A stretch of DNA of 64,000 nt from Physcomitrium patens (lineage: Eukaryota; Streptophyta; Bryopsida; Funariales; Funariaceae), in contig NC_037273.1 in NCBI RefSeq assembly GCF_000002425.4, forward strand, positions 7,775,868 through 7,839,867. Reading direction: 5' to 3'. Numbering within the stretch: position 1 is the stretch's first letter; each line of letters starts with the position of its first letter. Both the position numbers and the translations under genes were made by a program. Below, one piece after another: positions 40,440-51,869 of the stretch. A model generated the notes under the pieces. It worked only from the letters and a program-made list of their open reading frames with translations, had not been told where the DNA came from and searched no databases.

Positions 40440-41530
40440 ATTGTATGTAGCTTTAACAAATAATTTGCCAAATCTTAAGCAATAAGATTATCAACATTTG
40501 AAAAGTCAAAAGTATCAAGTTCTAGATGATAATCATAATTGACAAAGAAAGGTGTTTATTCAGTAGAAGAATGTATCTAATTATTACATGCAAACTTAGC
40601 CAATGACAAAAGAGTTGATCAATCATCTCAATGATAGTTGATAACATATCTCAAATATTGCTCTAAAACTTGATTCACTCATTCTATTTGTCCATCAATT
40701 TGAAGATGAAAAGTCAAAGAGAGCTTTATATCCACCTTTAAAATCTTGAAAAGAATTTTCTAAAATCTAGATTGAAATTGAGTCTTTCTATGTAATATAA
40801 TATCTTTTAATAATCCATAATAATGATAGATATTGTCAAGAAAAATCTTAGCCATTTCTTTACTTGTGATAGATTTTGTACAAGCTACAAAATGTACCAT
40901 CTTTGTAAAATAATCTATTATTACAAATTTAGAATCATACAATTTTGAAACTAGAAGATCTGTAATGAAATCTATAAAAAAAGAATACCATAGTTATTCT
41001 AGAATAGGCAATAGCTAAAGAATTCCATAAGATTGGTGACAAGGAGTTTTGAACCTTAAAAAAATATCACATGATTGTAAAAAGTCTTTGATTGCCTTTT
41101 ATATTTGAGGCCACCAAAAATCTCCACATATTAGCTTCAAAATCTAGTTGAATCCAAAATGTCAAGCTATTGAAAAGTCATGATGAGCTTAAAAAATACG
41201 TAATTGTATTTTTTCTTTTGAAATATATAATTTTTTTTACAATAAAATAGATTATTTTTAAATTTAAACATAGAAGTATCATAAAAATCAAAAGAATTAT
41301 TCTTGGCATCATAAATAAGAAGATTAGAGGATATATCTCATTAAATTTTCTTAAAAATTGTTGAATCAATAGTCAATATTGATTTTATTGCTAAAAGATG
41401 AAAATGCTTTGGCTTCAAGAGAATCATTCTTTGTTAATCAAAAACTAAAATTCTTTCTTTAAGTGTAAGATGAAAACATCTAGAAAGGACATTTGACAAA
41501 TCTTGTACTTTTTTAGGTCAATAAGTGATC
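40440..41530 (-). pseudogene. Gypsy integrase/RNase H remnant, reverse
   Basis: On the minus strand, FVIIDYFTKMVHFVACTKSI and KEMAKIFLDNIYHYYGLLKD (40,760-40,942) match the integrase core of the element at 9.9-10.7 kb. Weaker RNase H-like traces continue to about 41,530. Many stops and frameshifts. It is part of the reverse element split by later insertions. Confidence 0.75.
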
Positions 41531-41633
41531 TTAAAATCAAATCATGATAAAGACATATTCTAACAGGCTTATTGACGATTCAAAGCACATGCCAACATAA
41601 AGTATTTGAGGTTCTTGTGATTTGTATATACGA

Positions 41634-42663
41634 TGTTGTATTATGTGTATTCTTATTTGAAAATGTATCAAGCATCTAGCTATAGAAGGTAAGTAAAAAT
41701 ACAACAAAAATTCTACGAAGTCTAATAAAGCCTTAAATAAACTGCAAGTAATTCCTAAAAAATCCAATCAAACTTTAACCTATCAAAATAAAATTTAAAA
41801 AAATCGTAAAAAAAATACAAAGAAGTTACGAATTAATTTTAAAAAATAATAATAAAAAGTCTTAAAGAAATATTAAAAATATAAACTTTAAAGAAATAAA
41901 AAATAATTAATTTTTTTAAAAAAAATTAAAACCCTAATATAAGCTTAATTGAAATCCTAATTAAATCTTAATAAAAAATTAGATCAAACTTTAATTAAAA
42001 CCCTAATTGAACCTGAAATGTTAGACAAACTTAGGATAAACCTTAGAAAAATCTTAATCAAATCTAAGTCAAGTTCTAAACAAAATCCTGGATAAATCCT
42101 AATCATAATCAAATCTTAGGCAAAATCTTAAAGCCTAATCAAACTATGAATAAATCTTAAAACAAATCCTAGTTAAATCCTAGATCTTAAATAAACTCTT
42201 AATAAATCCTATAGAAAAATAGAACTTCAATAGTTAATGATCAAACTATTGATCTCAATTAAAAATTTGTACATTTCTTAATATCTTAATTATAAACAAG
42301 TTAAAAACATATTTTTTTTTTCTCAAATTCTTATCCTATCAAAAACATAAATAACTTTGAAAATCCTTCAAAATCTCAATTTTGATTCAAATGACATAAA
42401 AAAATTGTTTAAAAAACTTTCTTCTAATTTGCTCTCAAATCCTATTCTTTGGTCTACAAAAGATCTCAGAACTCATTTTAGGTGTATGATTTTGTTCTTT
42501 GGAATTTGATTTCAATCCAAGTTGACAACTGGTTCTCTTTAGGCAACAATTCTTGGCTTTTTGAAGTAAGTTTTACTAAAAATTACTCTTAATTTCCTCC
42601 TATATATGCTTATATTATTTAATTTTCTAATTTACTTTGTTTTCTCTTATTTATGGTCCTACA
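41634..42663 (-). mobile_element. Solo LTR of a long-LTR family, reverse
   Basis: Read on the minus strand it starts TGTAGGACCATAAATAAG, like TGTTGGACCATAAATAAGG at 53955, and ends with ccttctatagctagatgc and a block ending AACATCG near 41634. It interrupts the reverse Gypsy element between RT and integrase. The centre (41,930-42,200) holds degenerate AATCCTAA-like repeats. A clean target duplication was not found. Confidence 0.6.
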
Positions 42664-42699
42664 AAATAAGTAGAAGTTTATTTTGTAAAAAATAATATT

Positions 42700-43574
42700 A
42701 GCACTTTTTAATTTCTCTATGTGTTAGATTATTATATATATTTCTAAAAAAATTTGCTACAATATTTTAAAATAAAAAATTTTATAATATAATGTTCTCT
42801 TGTTTATTTTATTCATTAGATGTATTTTATCACAAAAAAGGAGACTTGACTAGAAATGCCTTTTAGATAATGACTCCATTCTTGAAATGAATCCACAATT
42901 GTAAGAAGCTCTTCGGCATAGATCTCTTAGTTAATCTTGATTGTTAAAAATTTCTTAGAATGAAAAGCTATTAGGTGGAGATTGACATCTACTTTAATTT
43001 GTGATAAAATGAAACCTATAGCAAAATCTAATGCATTTTTTTCTATAAAGAATACCTTAAAAAAATCAATGTGATACAAGATTGGTACAAAAATAAATAT
43101 TATTTTTAAGATTACAAAAGATGCTTTAGTTTCTTTGCTCTACTAAAATTTATCTTTATATATCAAACATGTAAGAAGAATTTCAACTTAAAAAAAGTTC
43201 TTAATAAAGATTTTATAATAATTAAAAAATTCTAAAAAATATTACATATCACTAACTATTTTTGAAATTCTCTAATCCATGATAGTCTTGATTTTTTTTG
43301 GATCCATTATTAGCTCTTTATTGGAAATGATGTATTCTAAGAAGTCAACTTAAACATAGTGGAATATATACTTTTTCATCTTAATATACAATCTTGCATC
43401 TCTAAGTTTTTGTAATACATGATGAATATAAAGTTCATATTTTTTTGTATTCTTAAAACATATTAAAATGTTGTCTAAATAACAAACAACAAAATCATCA
43501 AAAAATTCAAAAAATATAACATTCATGAAATATTAAAAAGTAGCCAATGCATTTATGACTTTAAAAGGTATGAC
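42700..43574 (-). pseudogene. Gypsy reverse transcriptase remnant, reverse
   Basis: On the minus strand the fragments MNVIFFEFFDDFVVCYLDN and KYIFHYV followed by FLEYIISNKELIMDPKK match the RT palm region. The preceding half of this RT gene (KKKDGSLQIYIYYQRF) lies 7 kb away at 50.60-50.83 kb, because a forward Gypsy element inserted between them. Confidence 0.75.
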
Positions 43575-43579
43575 ATTAT
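43575..43579. other. Target-site duplication ATTAT, left copy
   Basis: ATTAT directly precedes the LTR start TATCATTGATATATTG. The matching copy is at 50593-50597, directly after the other LTR. Removing the element and one copy rejoins the reverse RT sequence. Confidence 0.75.
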
Positions 43580-44177
43580 TATCATTGATATATTGTCATA
43601 GACATACATATTTATTTTAGTAATTATCTATAAGATTAGATAGAAATAAGTAAAAATATATAAAATTAGATTAATTTCATAATATCTTTTAGGTAAGCTT
43701 TTTAGAAGCTTCATAGATATATCTTTGATCTTATACTTGTTTATAGTTGACTTTTAGATTAAAAACTTAGTTAATATGTTAGCAACGTATCATATATATG
43801 GATAGCTTATAGAACAAGCTAATTATGTGGCACACACATAGAAAACTTACCTTGCAAGTTAAGACATGGCTTGCAAAGTCAATACATATTGAAGGTCTTA
43901 TAGAATGTAGCCATGTAGCTCCTAGGTGGATAATATATATAGAGGTAAAAGTGAAGTCATCTTCATTCTTATCAAGTCTTTTTTTGCTCTAGTTTAGATT
44001 TAAGAGTCTTTCGTTTTTTTATTTTTATTTTTTATTTTTATTTATTTTTTTAATCTTTTGGCAATAGCTATTCCAGCTTCTTTTTATTATACATGTTTCT
44101 TCACTTCTATTTTGTCATACTCCTTTGAAAAAAGTCTTACTTAATTATTTGCTTTTATCAAGTTCTTATCCTTGAAA
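43580..44177 (+). repeat. 5' LTR of the forward Gypsy copy
   Basis: It matches the family LTR but starts with a doubled tip: TATCATTGATATAT is followed at once by TGTCATAGACATACATA. The same doubled tip is seen at 48833 and, in reverse, at 51855. It ends cttgaaa, decayed from CTTGACA. Confidence 0.75.
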
Positions 44178-44179
44178 AA

Positions 44180-44190
44180 TTGATAAGAAT
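44180..44190 (+). other. Decayed self-type primer-binding site
   Basis: TTGATAAGAAT lies 2 nt after the LTR end and matches TTGACAAGAGT, the complement of the family's predicted transcript start, at 9 of 11 positions. Both differences are C-to-T or G-to-A. A block TATCAAAGC at 44201-44209 resembles a tRNA-iMet-complementary site but lies 24 nt from the LTR. Confidence 0.55.
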
Positions 44191-44239
44191 ACATTTATAA
44201 TATCAAAGCTTGTCTTTTGTTAATTAAGGATATATTATC

Positions 44240-46090
44240 TTTTTTTTTTATAATAAAACATAAGTATATTAGAAGCTATGGATTCCCTTCTTCTAAACTG
44301 ATATTATTTTTAGTATTTTCTTTGTTTTCAAGCTTCTCTTCCATTTGTCTTGAGCAATATTAGATATCTTTTTTCTCCTAAATATTATGATGATAGGGCT
44401 TTTAAAAATGAAAAGTGCAATAGCACAAATGCAAGAAAAATTGAAGAAGTTAATACTTATGATGTTGTATTAAGACACAATTATATGATAAAATTATAAT
44501 CAAAAATAAATTTCTAATTAACATCTAATCATTTTGGTTCAATAATAATTTAATATATTTAAAAATGGCTTTTATATAAGTCTCTTAATTTTTTTTTTCA
44601 TAGCTAATAGATTAAAGGTTGGTTAGTAATTTTATCTTTTAGGCTGTAGAAATTCTTTTACTACCTAAAAAAGGCTATAAATTAATAAAATTAAATTAAA
44701 AGAAGTAAATAATTAGCATGATTGATACTAAGATTAAATCGAGGTTAGAATTAGATTAAAAAATCCTTAAGGTAGGTTAAATTGATACTTAAGGATTGAC
44801 TATTTGTAGAATAAGGTCAAAATTAGATCTCTAGCTACTAAAACAATTGCATAGGATAAAATAAAGAGGCATTCAAAGTTTGGTAATTAGAATTGCTGAG
44901 GTAGCTTCAAATTGATTCCAAAGATGTAAGAATTTTTTTTAGAAGATTTAGTATCACTTTGCAACTATTATTCAAAGTTACGATTTGTATTAGTTATTTG
45001 GAATTTATATAAAATAATTAGAGCTAGCTCTCTTGGCTAGTTTGTGCAATTGGTATCACATCTATAGTTCAAAATTTAAAAATACTTGGTTGATTAGATG
45101 TACTAAGTGTTTGTAAAATTTTATATTAATCTAATAAAGCAATTGAAAAATATCTGGATTTTGGTTCAAGAGGATATTAGAAGTTGGCAGTTTGGGGTCA
45201 AATAGGATTTTTATGATATTTGAAGATCTACTAATTGGATCAAGATAAAATTTGACATTGTCTTAGAATACTTCAATATCTAGCTATATATTGATTTTGA
45301 GTTAAAATTAATGGTTGGAAAAAGAGAAATCGCTACTAGAACATTTGCATAAACTTTCAAGCTAGTTGCTAAGTGATATCAATGTAATTTTTGGATTTTT
45401 TTTCACAATTTATAAATTGAATTGGGTTGAATTTTTCTTTAATATATAGAAGGCTTATAGTGGCATTTGTGTACAAAATTTTGTACCAATTGGATAATCA
45501 AATTAGAAATTACAGCTTGTCAAAGGTCATTGAATAGAATTAGGGCTTGCAAAGAAAAATCAAAATTATCCAAATATGAAAGTAATATGAGAATTGGAAT
45601 TTATATATAATTGTAGTTACTAAAAAGAGTATTTTTGAGCACTTTGTACTAGCTTTAAGGTCTTTTTAATTAAAATTCGAATTCCATTCTTCTTATATGG
45701 GTGAAATCTATTAGGGTTTCTTGAATATTTATAAAACACAACCTCACCTTCTACAGCCAAGTATTTAGTGCATTCTCAAACAAGATAATACGCATTATGA
45801 CAATAATGTATGAACTCAATTTATCACTACAAGAAGTAATAAGAATATTTAGAAGAAAAGATATAGAAATGATTGCAGGTGCTTCAACATGTGTACCAAA
45901 TCATGTTCTTTCTCTTATAATAGAATATCTTTTTAGTATTAGAAAATAAAGGGTTGCATTGCTTAAGAAGTTTGATGACATAAGATCTAAGTTTCAAGGA
46001 TTTAACAATCAAGTATAACTTATAATTGAACTTCAATTCGAAGGCTATCCAACTCTAAGATTGTAAGTAAGATTTATTAGTACACTTCTT
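44240..46090 (+). pseudogene. Gag fragments, interrupted by a long-LTR insert
   Basis: The left part (to about 44,460) has the block gaagctatggattcccttctt then ctaaactgat, equivalent to the leader at 62,690-62,710. The right part (45,820-46,090) carries the gag block equivalent to KFDGTHSKFQGFVNQIR of the younger element (aagtttcaaggatttaacaa at about 45,990). Between them lies a long-LTR-type sequence ending gcattatgaca at about 45,803. Border positions are approximate. Confidence 0.5.
44600..45803 (+). mobile_element. Long-LTR family copy, forward
   Basis: It shares ordered blocks with 53955-55167, for example the right end ttctacagccaagtatttag then tgcattctc, and ends in TGACA. The left border is uncertain. 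Probably a solo LTR of about 1.2 kb. Confidence 0.45.
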
Positions 46091-46094
46091 TTAA

Positions 46095-47935
46095 GTTCAA
46101 TATTATTATGATTTTTATCTTTTATTGAATGATAAGATTAAAAAATAATTAATATAAATATATTTAAGAGAAAGTTAAAAATAGGTTTAAGAAAAAATTA
46201 TCTCAAATTACCAAATATTGATACCCGGAGAGAACTAGTTGTCAACCTAAATCAAAGTGAGATCTTGAGGCATAAAATCACACATCTATGATAACTTTAG
46301 AGTTTTTAGGTAGATGTCACGGACATACATATAATTACCTATATGAATAGATAAAAGTATGTAAAAGTAGATAAAAGTAGGTTAATTGTGTAATATCTTC
46401 TAGAGAAGCTTCTTAGAAGCTTCATAGACGCTGCTTTGACTTTATAGGAGTCTATAGTTGACTTTTAGGTTAGAAACTTGGTCAACAAGTTAGCCATGTG
46501 CCACACATGTTGGAAGCTTAAAGAACAAGCTAACTACGTGGTCCATCCATAGAAAACTTGCCTTGCAAGCAAAGGCATGTGGCCTAGAAAGTCAACATAT
46601 ATTGGAGGTCTTATAGAACATCGCCACGTGGCTTCTAGTTAGATAGTATATATAGAGGCAAGAGTGAAGCCCTCTTCACTCTTGTCAACTCCTCTCTTGC
46701 TTCTAGTCTAGTTTCAAGGGTCTCTAGTTTTCTTGTATTTTGGCAATAGCCATTCCAGTTTCTTTCTTAATATACATATTTCTATTTTGTCCTATTTCTT
46801 TTTGAGAAAAGTCTCACTTACTCTTTAGCTTTCATCGAGTTCTTGTCCTTGACAGTAGATCAAAGAATAAGATTTGAGAAAAAACTGGCTAAAAGGTTTA
46901 TAAAAATTAATTTTATATTAATCAAGCTAATATTAAGTTTTTTGAGGATTTTTAAAATTAGTGATATTTTTGGTTGGATTAGATTTTAAAAAATAAAATC
47001 ATGTTTACAAAATTGAAGGTGTCTTGAGTTTTGTGATATGTGTATGGATAAATTTTGAATAAAATATTGATGTGCTAGTTATGAATATTTTTGCATATTT
47101 TGAGATTAATAAAATAGTTAAATTGAGGTGTGTGAAGGTTTCTATGGATTGAAGTCTTAAAAATTGAAGTTTAAAGGTTAGTAAGTATTTTTAAGTTTTT
47201 TAGCAATCTACTGATTAGATCAAGATATATATTTTTTTATAGAAATATTAGACTTGATTTTCAACAATTAAGATAAAATTTAGAAGCAATTTAATAGTTT
47301 AAGAAAGAAATATTAGTATTAGAAGTTCAACATTTAGATTAGAATAGAAGGTTGAATAAAACTCAAGAAAAATTTAGGATTGATCTTCTATTTGGTAAGT
47401 TTGATCTTCTTCAAATTTTATATACTTTTTGCCAACTTAGTTTTTAAGAGGTTTGCAAAATCTTAAGCAAGATCAATTATATAATCGATAGATATTGAAG
47501 TTCTAAACTACACTAAGATTAGGTTAATTTTTTTAGGATTTGATTTAAAGTTTAGAAATTGATTAGAATTTAGAATTATTTAGGAATTAATTAAGATTTG
47601 ATTTAGGTTTTAGTTAAAAACTATTAGAATTTTAATTAATATTAAATTAAAATTTAGTTGGAATTTATTCAAGATATATTTAAAATTTTATTCTAATACT
47701 TCATTTGAATTTCTTTAAGATTTTTTCATGCTTCTTTCATAATTTTTAAATTTTTTTTAGATTTAATTAAAGTTTAATTAGCATTTTAAATATTTAATTG
47801 GAATTATTTAAGATTCTATTAGAATTAAAATCGTATTGTTATAATTTTTCTTTTATCTTCTATAGCCAAATGCTCAATGCATTCTCAAATAACGCTTTAT
47901 ATAATACATCATAAGCTTGGAGCTTTTTCTATTTA
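46095..47935 (+). mobile_element. Long-LTR family copy, forward, interrupted by a solo LTR
   Basis: Sequence on both sides of 46315-46854 matches the long-LTR family, with the tagccaaatgctcaatgc end block near 47,865. Taking out the inserted solo LTR leaves about 1.3 kb, similar to other copies. The region 47,490-47,830 is a degenerate TTAGGATTTGATT-type repeat, the reverse of 41,930-42,200. Confidence 0.5.
46315..46854 (+). repeat. Solo Gypsy LTR with 5-bp target duplication GTAGA
   Basis: A 540-bp LTR starting TGTCACGGACAT and ending CCTTGACA, flanked by GTAGA at 46310-46314 and 46855-46859. Both ends are canonical TG...CA. It is clearly richer in G+C than the other copies, so it is younger. 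A TATATATA box lies at 46647-46654. A perfect 11-bp inverted repeat with a 4-bp loop (CAAGAGTGAAG ccct CTTCACTCTTG) covers 46659-46684. The predicted transcript start, CACTCTTGTCAA, is at 46677-46688. Near 46401 is GAAGCTTCTTAGAAGCTTC, a heat-shock-like palindrome with one off-spacing. Confidence 0.92.
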
Positions 47936-47954
47936 TAAATAAATCTATCCAATT

Positions 47955-48275
47955 AATTATTGATTATACCTATTGAATCAATGAAGATTCATCTTGTATT
48001 CTACATGTCCTTTTTTGAACCATACAAGATAATAAATATATCAAAAAAAAATCAAGTGTCACTTCTTCTTATAGAAGTAGATAATAATGAAGAATTTGAT
48101 GTGAAAGAAGTTTTAGATTCAAAATAGCACCAAAATAGGTTAAAACATCTTATTCATTGGTGAAAATATGATATTACTGAATGGAAATAAGAGCAAGTAA
48201 AGAATCTTATAAATGCAGCAAAGAAGGTAGAAGATTTTTATCAATGACATCCATCAAAATCTAGATGAAGAATAG
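47955..48275 (+). pseudogene. Chromodomain remnant of the forward Gypsy copy
   Basis: Blocks MKIHLVFYMSFFEPYKI and LLIEVDNNEEFDVKEVLDSK, followed by HQNRLKHLIHW and VKNLINAAKKVEDF, match the integrase end and chromodomain at 10.9-11.15 kb. Stops replace probable Trp and Gln codons. Confidence 0.75.
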
Positions 48276-48369
48276 TATATCTTTTCTATAAAAGAAATAA
48301 GATCAAGAAAAGATAATATTTTATCTTCTATCATTATTTACAACTTTTGTGTATATTATGGCACTAAAG

Positions 48370-48790
48370 AGATGGAGAATCAACAACTAGTGGATTCAAC
48401 TTAAGAGCTATTGTTTGTTGACTTGCGAAATGAGATATTGTAATTGTTTTAATCTTCATGACAATGTAATCAAGATAAAGATCTTCAAGAACGACATGTT
48501 CTTCCTCAAATAGATGGTGAGATATAATATATTTGTTATCATGACCTTAAAAGAGATTTTTGATATTTTATAATTTTATTAGAGATAAGAATAATTCATG
48601 ACAGTGTTCCAAATGTTTTATTTGAAAGAAGTTATGAAGGCCTCAACAATGATGAAATAATATGATGGTCTTCTTGCCCTCGTATAGGACATTATTAATG
48701 GCTAAGAAGACCTATCAACTATCTTCAAAGAGAATAAAGATCAGAATATGTGGCAAACATAATTCATTACATCTTTGATTTTTTCAATAA
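48370..48790 (+). pseudogene. Accessory frame downstream of the chromodomain, copy 2
   Basis: Same order of blocks as 11275-11700 (MENQQLVDST, HVLPQIDGE, YHDLKRDF, VLFERSYEGLNNDEII), with several stops. It lies between the chromodomain and the polypurine tract of the forward copy. Confidence 0.55.
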
Positions 48791-48832
48791 ATGAGTGCAC
48801 CTTGTAGAACTTATTTTTAGAAATAGTGATAA

Positions 48833-49050
48833 TATTATAGATATATTGTGATAGATGTACATATTTATTCTAATAATTATCTTTATGATTAGATAGAAAT
48901 AGATAAAAGTAAAAAAAAATAGATTAAATTTATAATATCTTCTAGAAAAGCTTCTTAAAAGCTTTATAGATATGATTTTGACTTTATACGTATTTATAGT
49001 TGATTTTTAGGTTAGAAACTTGGTCAATAAATTAGTCATATGTCACATAT
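48833..49050 (+). repeat. 3' LTR of the forward Gypsy copy, left part
   Basis: It starts TATTATAGATATATTGTGATAG after the purine-rich agaaatagtgataa. It breaks off at ttagtcatatgtcacata, where the insert begins. The LTR resumes near 50,233. Confidence 0.75.
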
Positions 49051-50232
49051 TATTATATTATAATTATTTATGGTATATAATAAAATTAATTAAAATATAT
49101 AATATATTTATAAATATTGATGTGTATTAGAGTAGTTAATAGAAAAATTTATTTTGAGATTTATCTATTTTGATTAAATTTTAAAAAGAAATTTGGAGGT
49201 TCAAAAATGAAGATCTAAACTACTAAGAGGCTTATTTTAAAGGATAAAAGCAAGGTTTAGATAGATAAAGGCAAGAGGTGAAGGTCTTCATTCCTATTGA
49301 TTAAAAGCCATGTCCAATAGATTCAGAAGAGGCTGTCTGCAACCATAATACGAATTTTGGAGACTTCAAAAAAGGCATTTGAGAATCAAAATCAAGAATT
49401 ATAAGGTTTAGAATTTGGACTATAATTTATGTACAAATTTTAGAAGGCTTGGAGTTAGACTAATGAAGTTATAGCCATTTGAAATTAAGGTGTCTTTTTA
49501 AGATATACTATTGCTTTTTTGAAGATACTAGGAGTTTTACAATATCTTTTGAAGATTAAAAGGTGTAGCTACAAGGATGATTTTAAGACCTACATTTTTT
49601 GTCAAAGAATTACTACATTTAAAATTTATATAAAGAAGTATAGAATATTGAAGATAGCACATGTAATTTAAAGGTAGTAAGTAAGTTGTTTTGTTGATAG
49701 TAATGATTGGAGCCAGATCTTAAATTTTTAGACGAATTTTTAGCTCAAAATTTTCAAAGATTTGAGTTATTAGGTTAAAAAGCTATATATCAAATTTTTT
49801 TGGTATTTGAATATTTAATTTGTGAGATATGAAGAAATTTGCATACAAGTATATATAAGCAAGTGTTTGAAGCTACTATTAGGATTTTGGCAATATTTTT
49901 AGATTATTATCAAATTTATAATTAAATTTTTTTTAATAGTTGTTTAAAGTATATCAATATTTCATGTAAAATTTTAGTTTTTTTTGATTATGAAATTGTG
50001 AAATATGAGCTATTAAATTTTGAAAAAAAATTATCTTATAGATATAGATTTAAAATATTTTTATTATATTTTGGATACTCTTTGAACTTAGGGCTTATGT
50101 ATTGATGTAATTACTCCTATAGGAACAATTATATATATAAACTTAGTACTTTCTTATCTTAAGACTTTATTGACCAATTAATGACAATTAAAAGTCCAAC
50201 GCTTTCTTGAGATAATTCTCTCTATTTTGATA
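49051..50232 (+). mobile_element. Unclassified ~1.2-kb insert within the 3' LTR
   Basis: It interrupts the LTR, and contains ordered blocks shared with 39.4-39.7 kb (cttcattcctattgat, agccatgtccaatag, agaggctgtctgc). No coding trace. Probably a solo LTR or non-autonomous element related to the long-LTR family. Borders are approximate. Confidence 0.5.
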
Positions 50233-50592
50233 ATGTGTGGGTAGCTTACAAAAGAAGGTAATTATGTAGTACATACATAGAAAACTTACCTTGTAATTTA
50301 AGACATATGGCTTGCAAAATCAATACATATTGGAAGTCCTATAGAATATTGCTATATAGCTCCTAGATAGATAATATATGTAGAAGCAAGAATGAAGCCT
50401 TCTTCATTCTTGTCAACTCTTTTCTTGCTTTAGTCTAGATTCAAGAATCTTTAGTTTTTTTTTTTTTATCTTTTGGAAATAATTATTTTAGTTTCTTTTC
50501 AATATATATGTTTTCTTACTTCTATTTTGTCATACTTCTTTGAAAAAAGTCTTACTTGATTATTTACTTTTAAGAAGTTCTTAATCTTAACA
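50233..50592 (+). repeat. 3' LTR of the forward Gypsy copy, right part
   Basis: It continues the family LTR from gtgggtagcttac through the gcaagaatgaagccttcttcat hairpin region (about 50,383-50,410) to TTAACA at 50592, followed by the target duplication ATTAT. Confidence 0.75.
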
Positions 50593-50597
50593 ATTAT

Positions 50598-51310
50598 ATT
50601 TAAAATATCTATACATACTTCAAAAAGTAGTCTTCTTTTCATCTCTTTCTTTGATACAAAGTATGTTGTATGCTCTTTGTAGATCTATTTTTTTGTAGAT
50701 CTTTGCTTGATTTGGATGCCTAAGCAATCTTGAAATTAGAGATAGGAGATACTTATTCTTGATGGTGATCTTCTTAAATCTTTGATAGTATATGTATATC
50801 TGCAAAGATCCATCTTTTTTCTTCACAAATAAGATAAAAGCTCTTGCTAGAGATTTTGAATAGCTTATGAAGTTCTAATCTAAATTTTCATCAATATATT
50901 CTTTTAATGCAACAAATTCATTTTGTGACAGACTATAGATTGATTGAAATGGTGGTTTAGTTCTTTCTTATAAATCAATTGAATAATCATAGGGTCAATT
51001 CTTTAGAAGAATATCTATTTTTTTTTTTAAAAAGGTCCTAGAAATCTTAATACTGGTTAAAAATACCACTTGACATCTTTTTACAATAAAAAATATGCAT
51101 GGCATTTAAAACAAAAGATGATCCTTTTTTTGTTGTAGTAAGAAAAGCTTTTGTACCTATCACTATAAATTTTAATGTACAAGGCTTATATATTTTTATT
51201 AATCCAATTAAATTTTGAAATAAACTATAAAAAAATTAAGATTACAAGAAATTCAATCTATTTAAAGATTATACTTTTTTAATTAAGATAATCCTAAAAT
51301 AATCAAATTG
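50598..51310 (-). pseudogene. Gypsy protease and RT start, reverse
   Basis: On the minus strand, RT start KKKDGSLQIYIYYQRF and KIYKKIDLQRAYN (50,620-50,826), preceded by weaker protease-end traces to about 51,300. This is the upstream half of the RT found at 42.7-43.57 kb. Stops and frameshifts throughout. Confidence 0.7.
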
Positions 51311-51315
51311 AATGG

Positions 51316-51855
51316 TATCAAAGATAATAACTTAATAAAAGCAAATAAATAAGTGAAATTCTTTCAAAAAAATAGAATTAGAGAAGTATTTATATTAAAA
51401 AGAGAATTAGAATGGCTATTGCTAAAAGACAAGGAAACTAAAGACTCTTGAAACTAAATTAGAAATGAGAAAGGAATTGATAAGAGTAAAAAAGACTTCA
51501 CTCTTGCCTCTATATATACTATCTATCTAAGCTCTATATGGCAACATTTTGTATGATATTCAAAATATGTATTGACTTTATATAATACATATTTTAACTT
51601 ACAAGATAAGTTTTTTATATAGATGCCACATTGTTAGCTTATTTCACAAGCTACCAATACATGTGAAATATAGTTAGCTTATTCACCAAGTTTCTAATTT
51701 ATCAATCAAATATAAATACATATAAAGTCAAAACAGTGTTTAAAAAGCTTTTAAGAAGCTTATCTAAAAAATATTTTAAAATTAATCTATTTTTATCTAT
51801 TTTTATTTATTCATATTATCTAAGTAATAGTTAAAATAGATATATATCTATGATA
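51316..51855 (-). repeat. Gypsy LTR, reverse
   Basis: On the minus strand it runs from TATCATAGATATATATC at 51855 to CTTTGATA at 51316. The adjacent purine tract agaaaggaggataa on the minus strand (51856-51869) marks it as a 3' LTR of the element whose chromodomain lies to the right. It sits against the protease remnant of the other reverse element, so this copy probably inserted into that one. Confidence 0.75.
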
Positions 51856-51869
51856 TTATCCTCCTTTCT

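Larger units (their letters stand above)
43580..50592 (+). mobile_element. Forward Gypsy chromovirus copy inserted in the reverse element's RT
   Basis: 5' LTR 43580-44177, gag fragments, chromodomain and accessory frame at 47.96-48.8 kb, and a split 3' LTR 48833-50592. Most of pol is missing, so this is an internally deleted copy. It is loaded with later insertions: long-LTR elements in the gag region and between gag and chromodomain, and an unclassified insert in its 3' LTR. It is bounded by the 5-bp duplication ATTAT. Confidence 0.75.

Noticed and set aside
41930..42200. CCCTAA-like repeats as interstitial telomere
   Set aside because: Units are irregular AATCCTAA/AAATCTTAA words, not the 7-bp plant repeat CCCTAAA in tandem; the reverse of the same tract occurs in the long-LTR copy at 47.5-47.8 kb.
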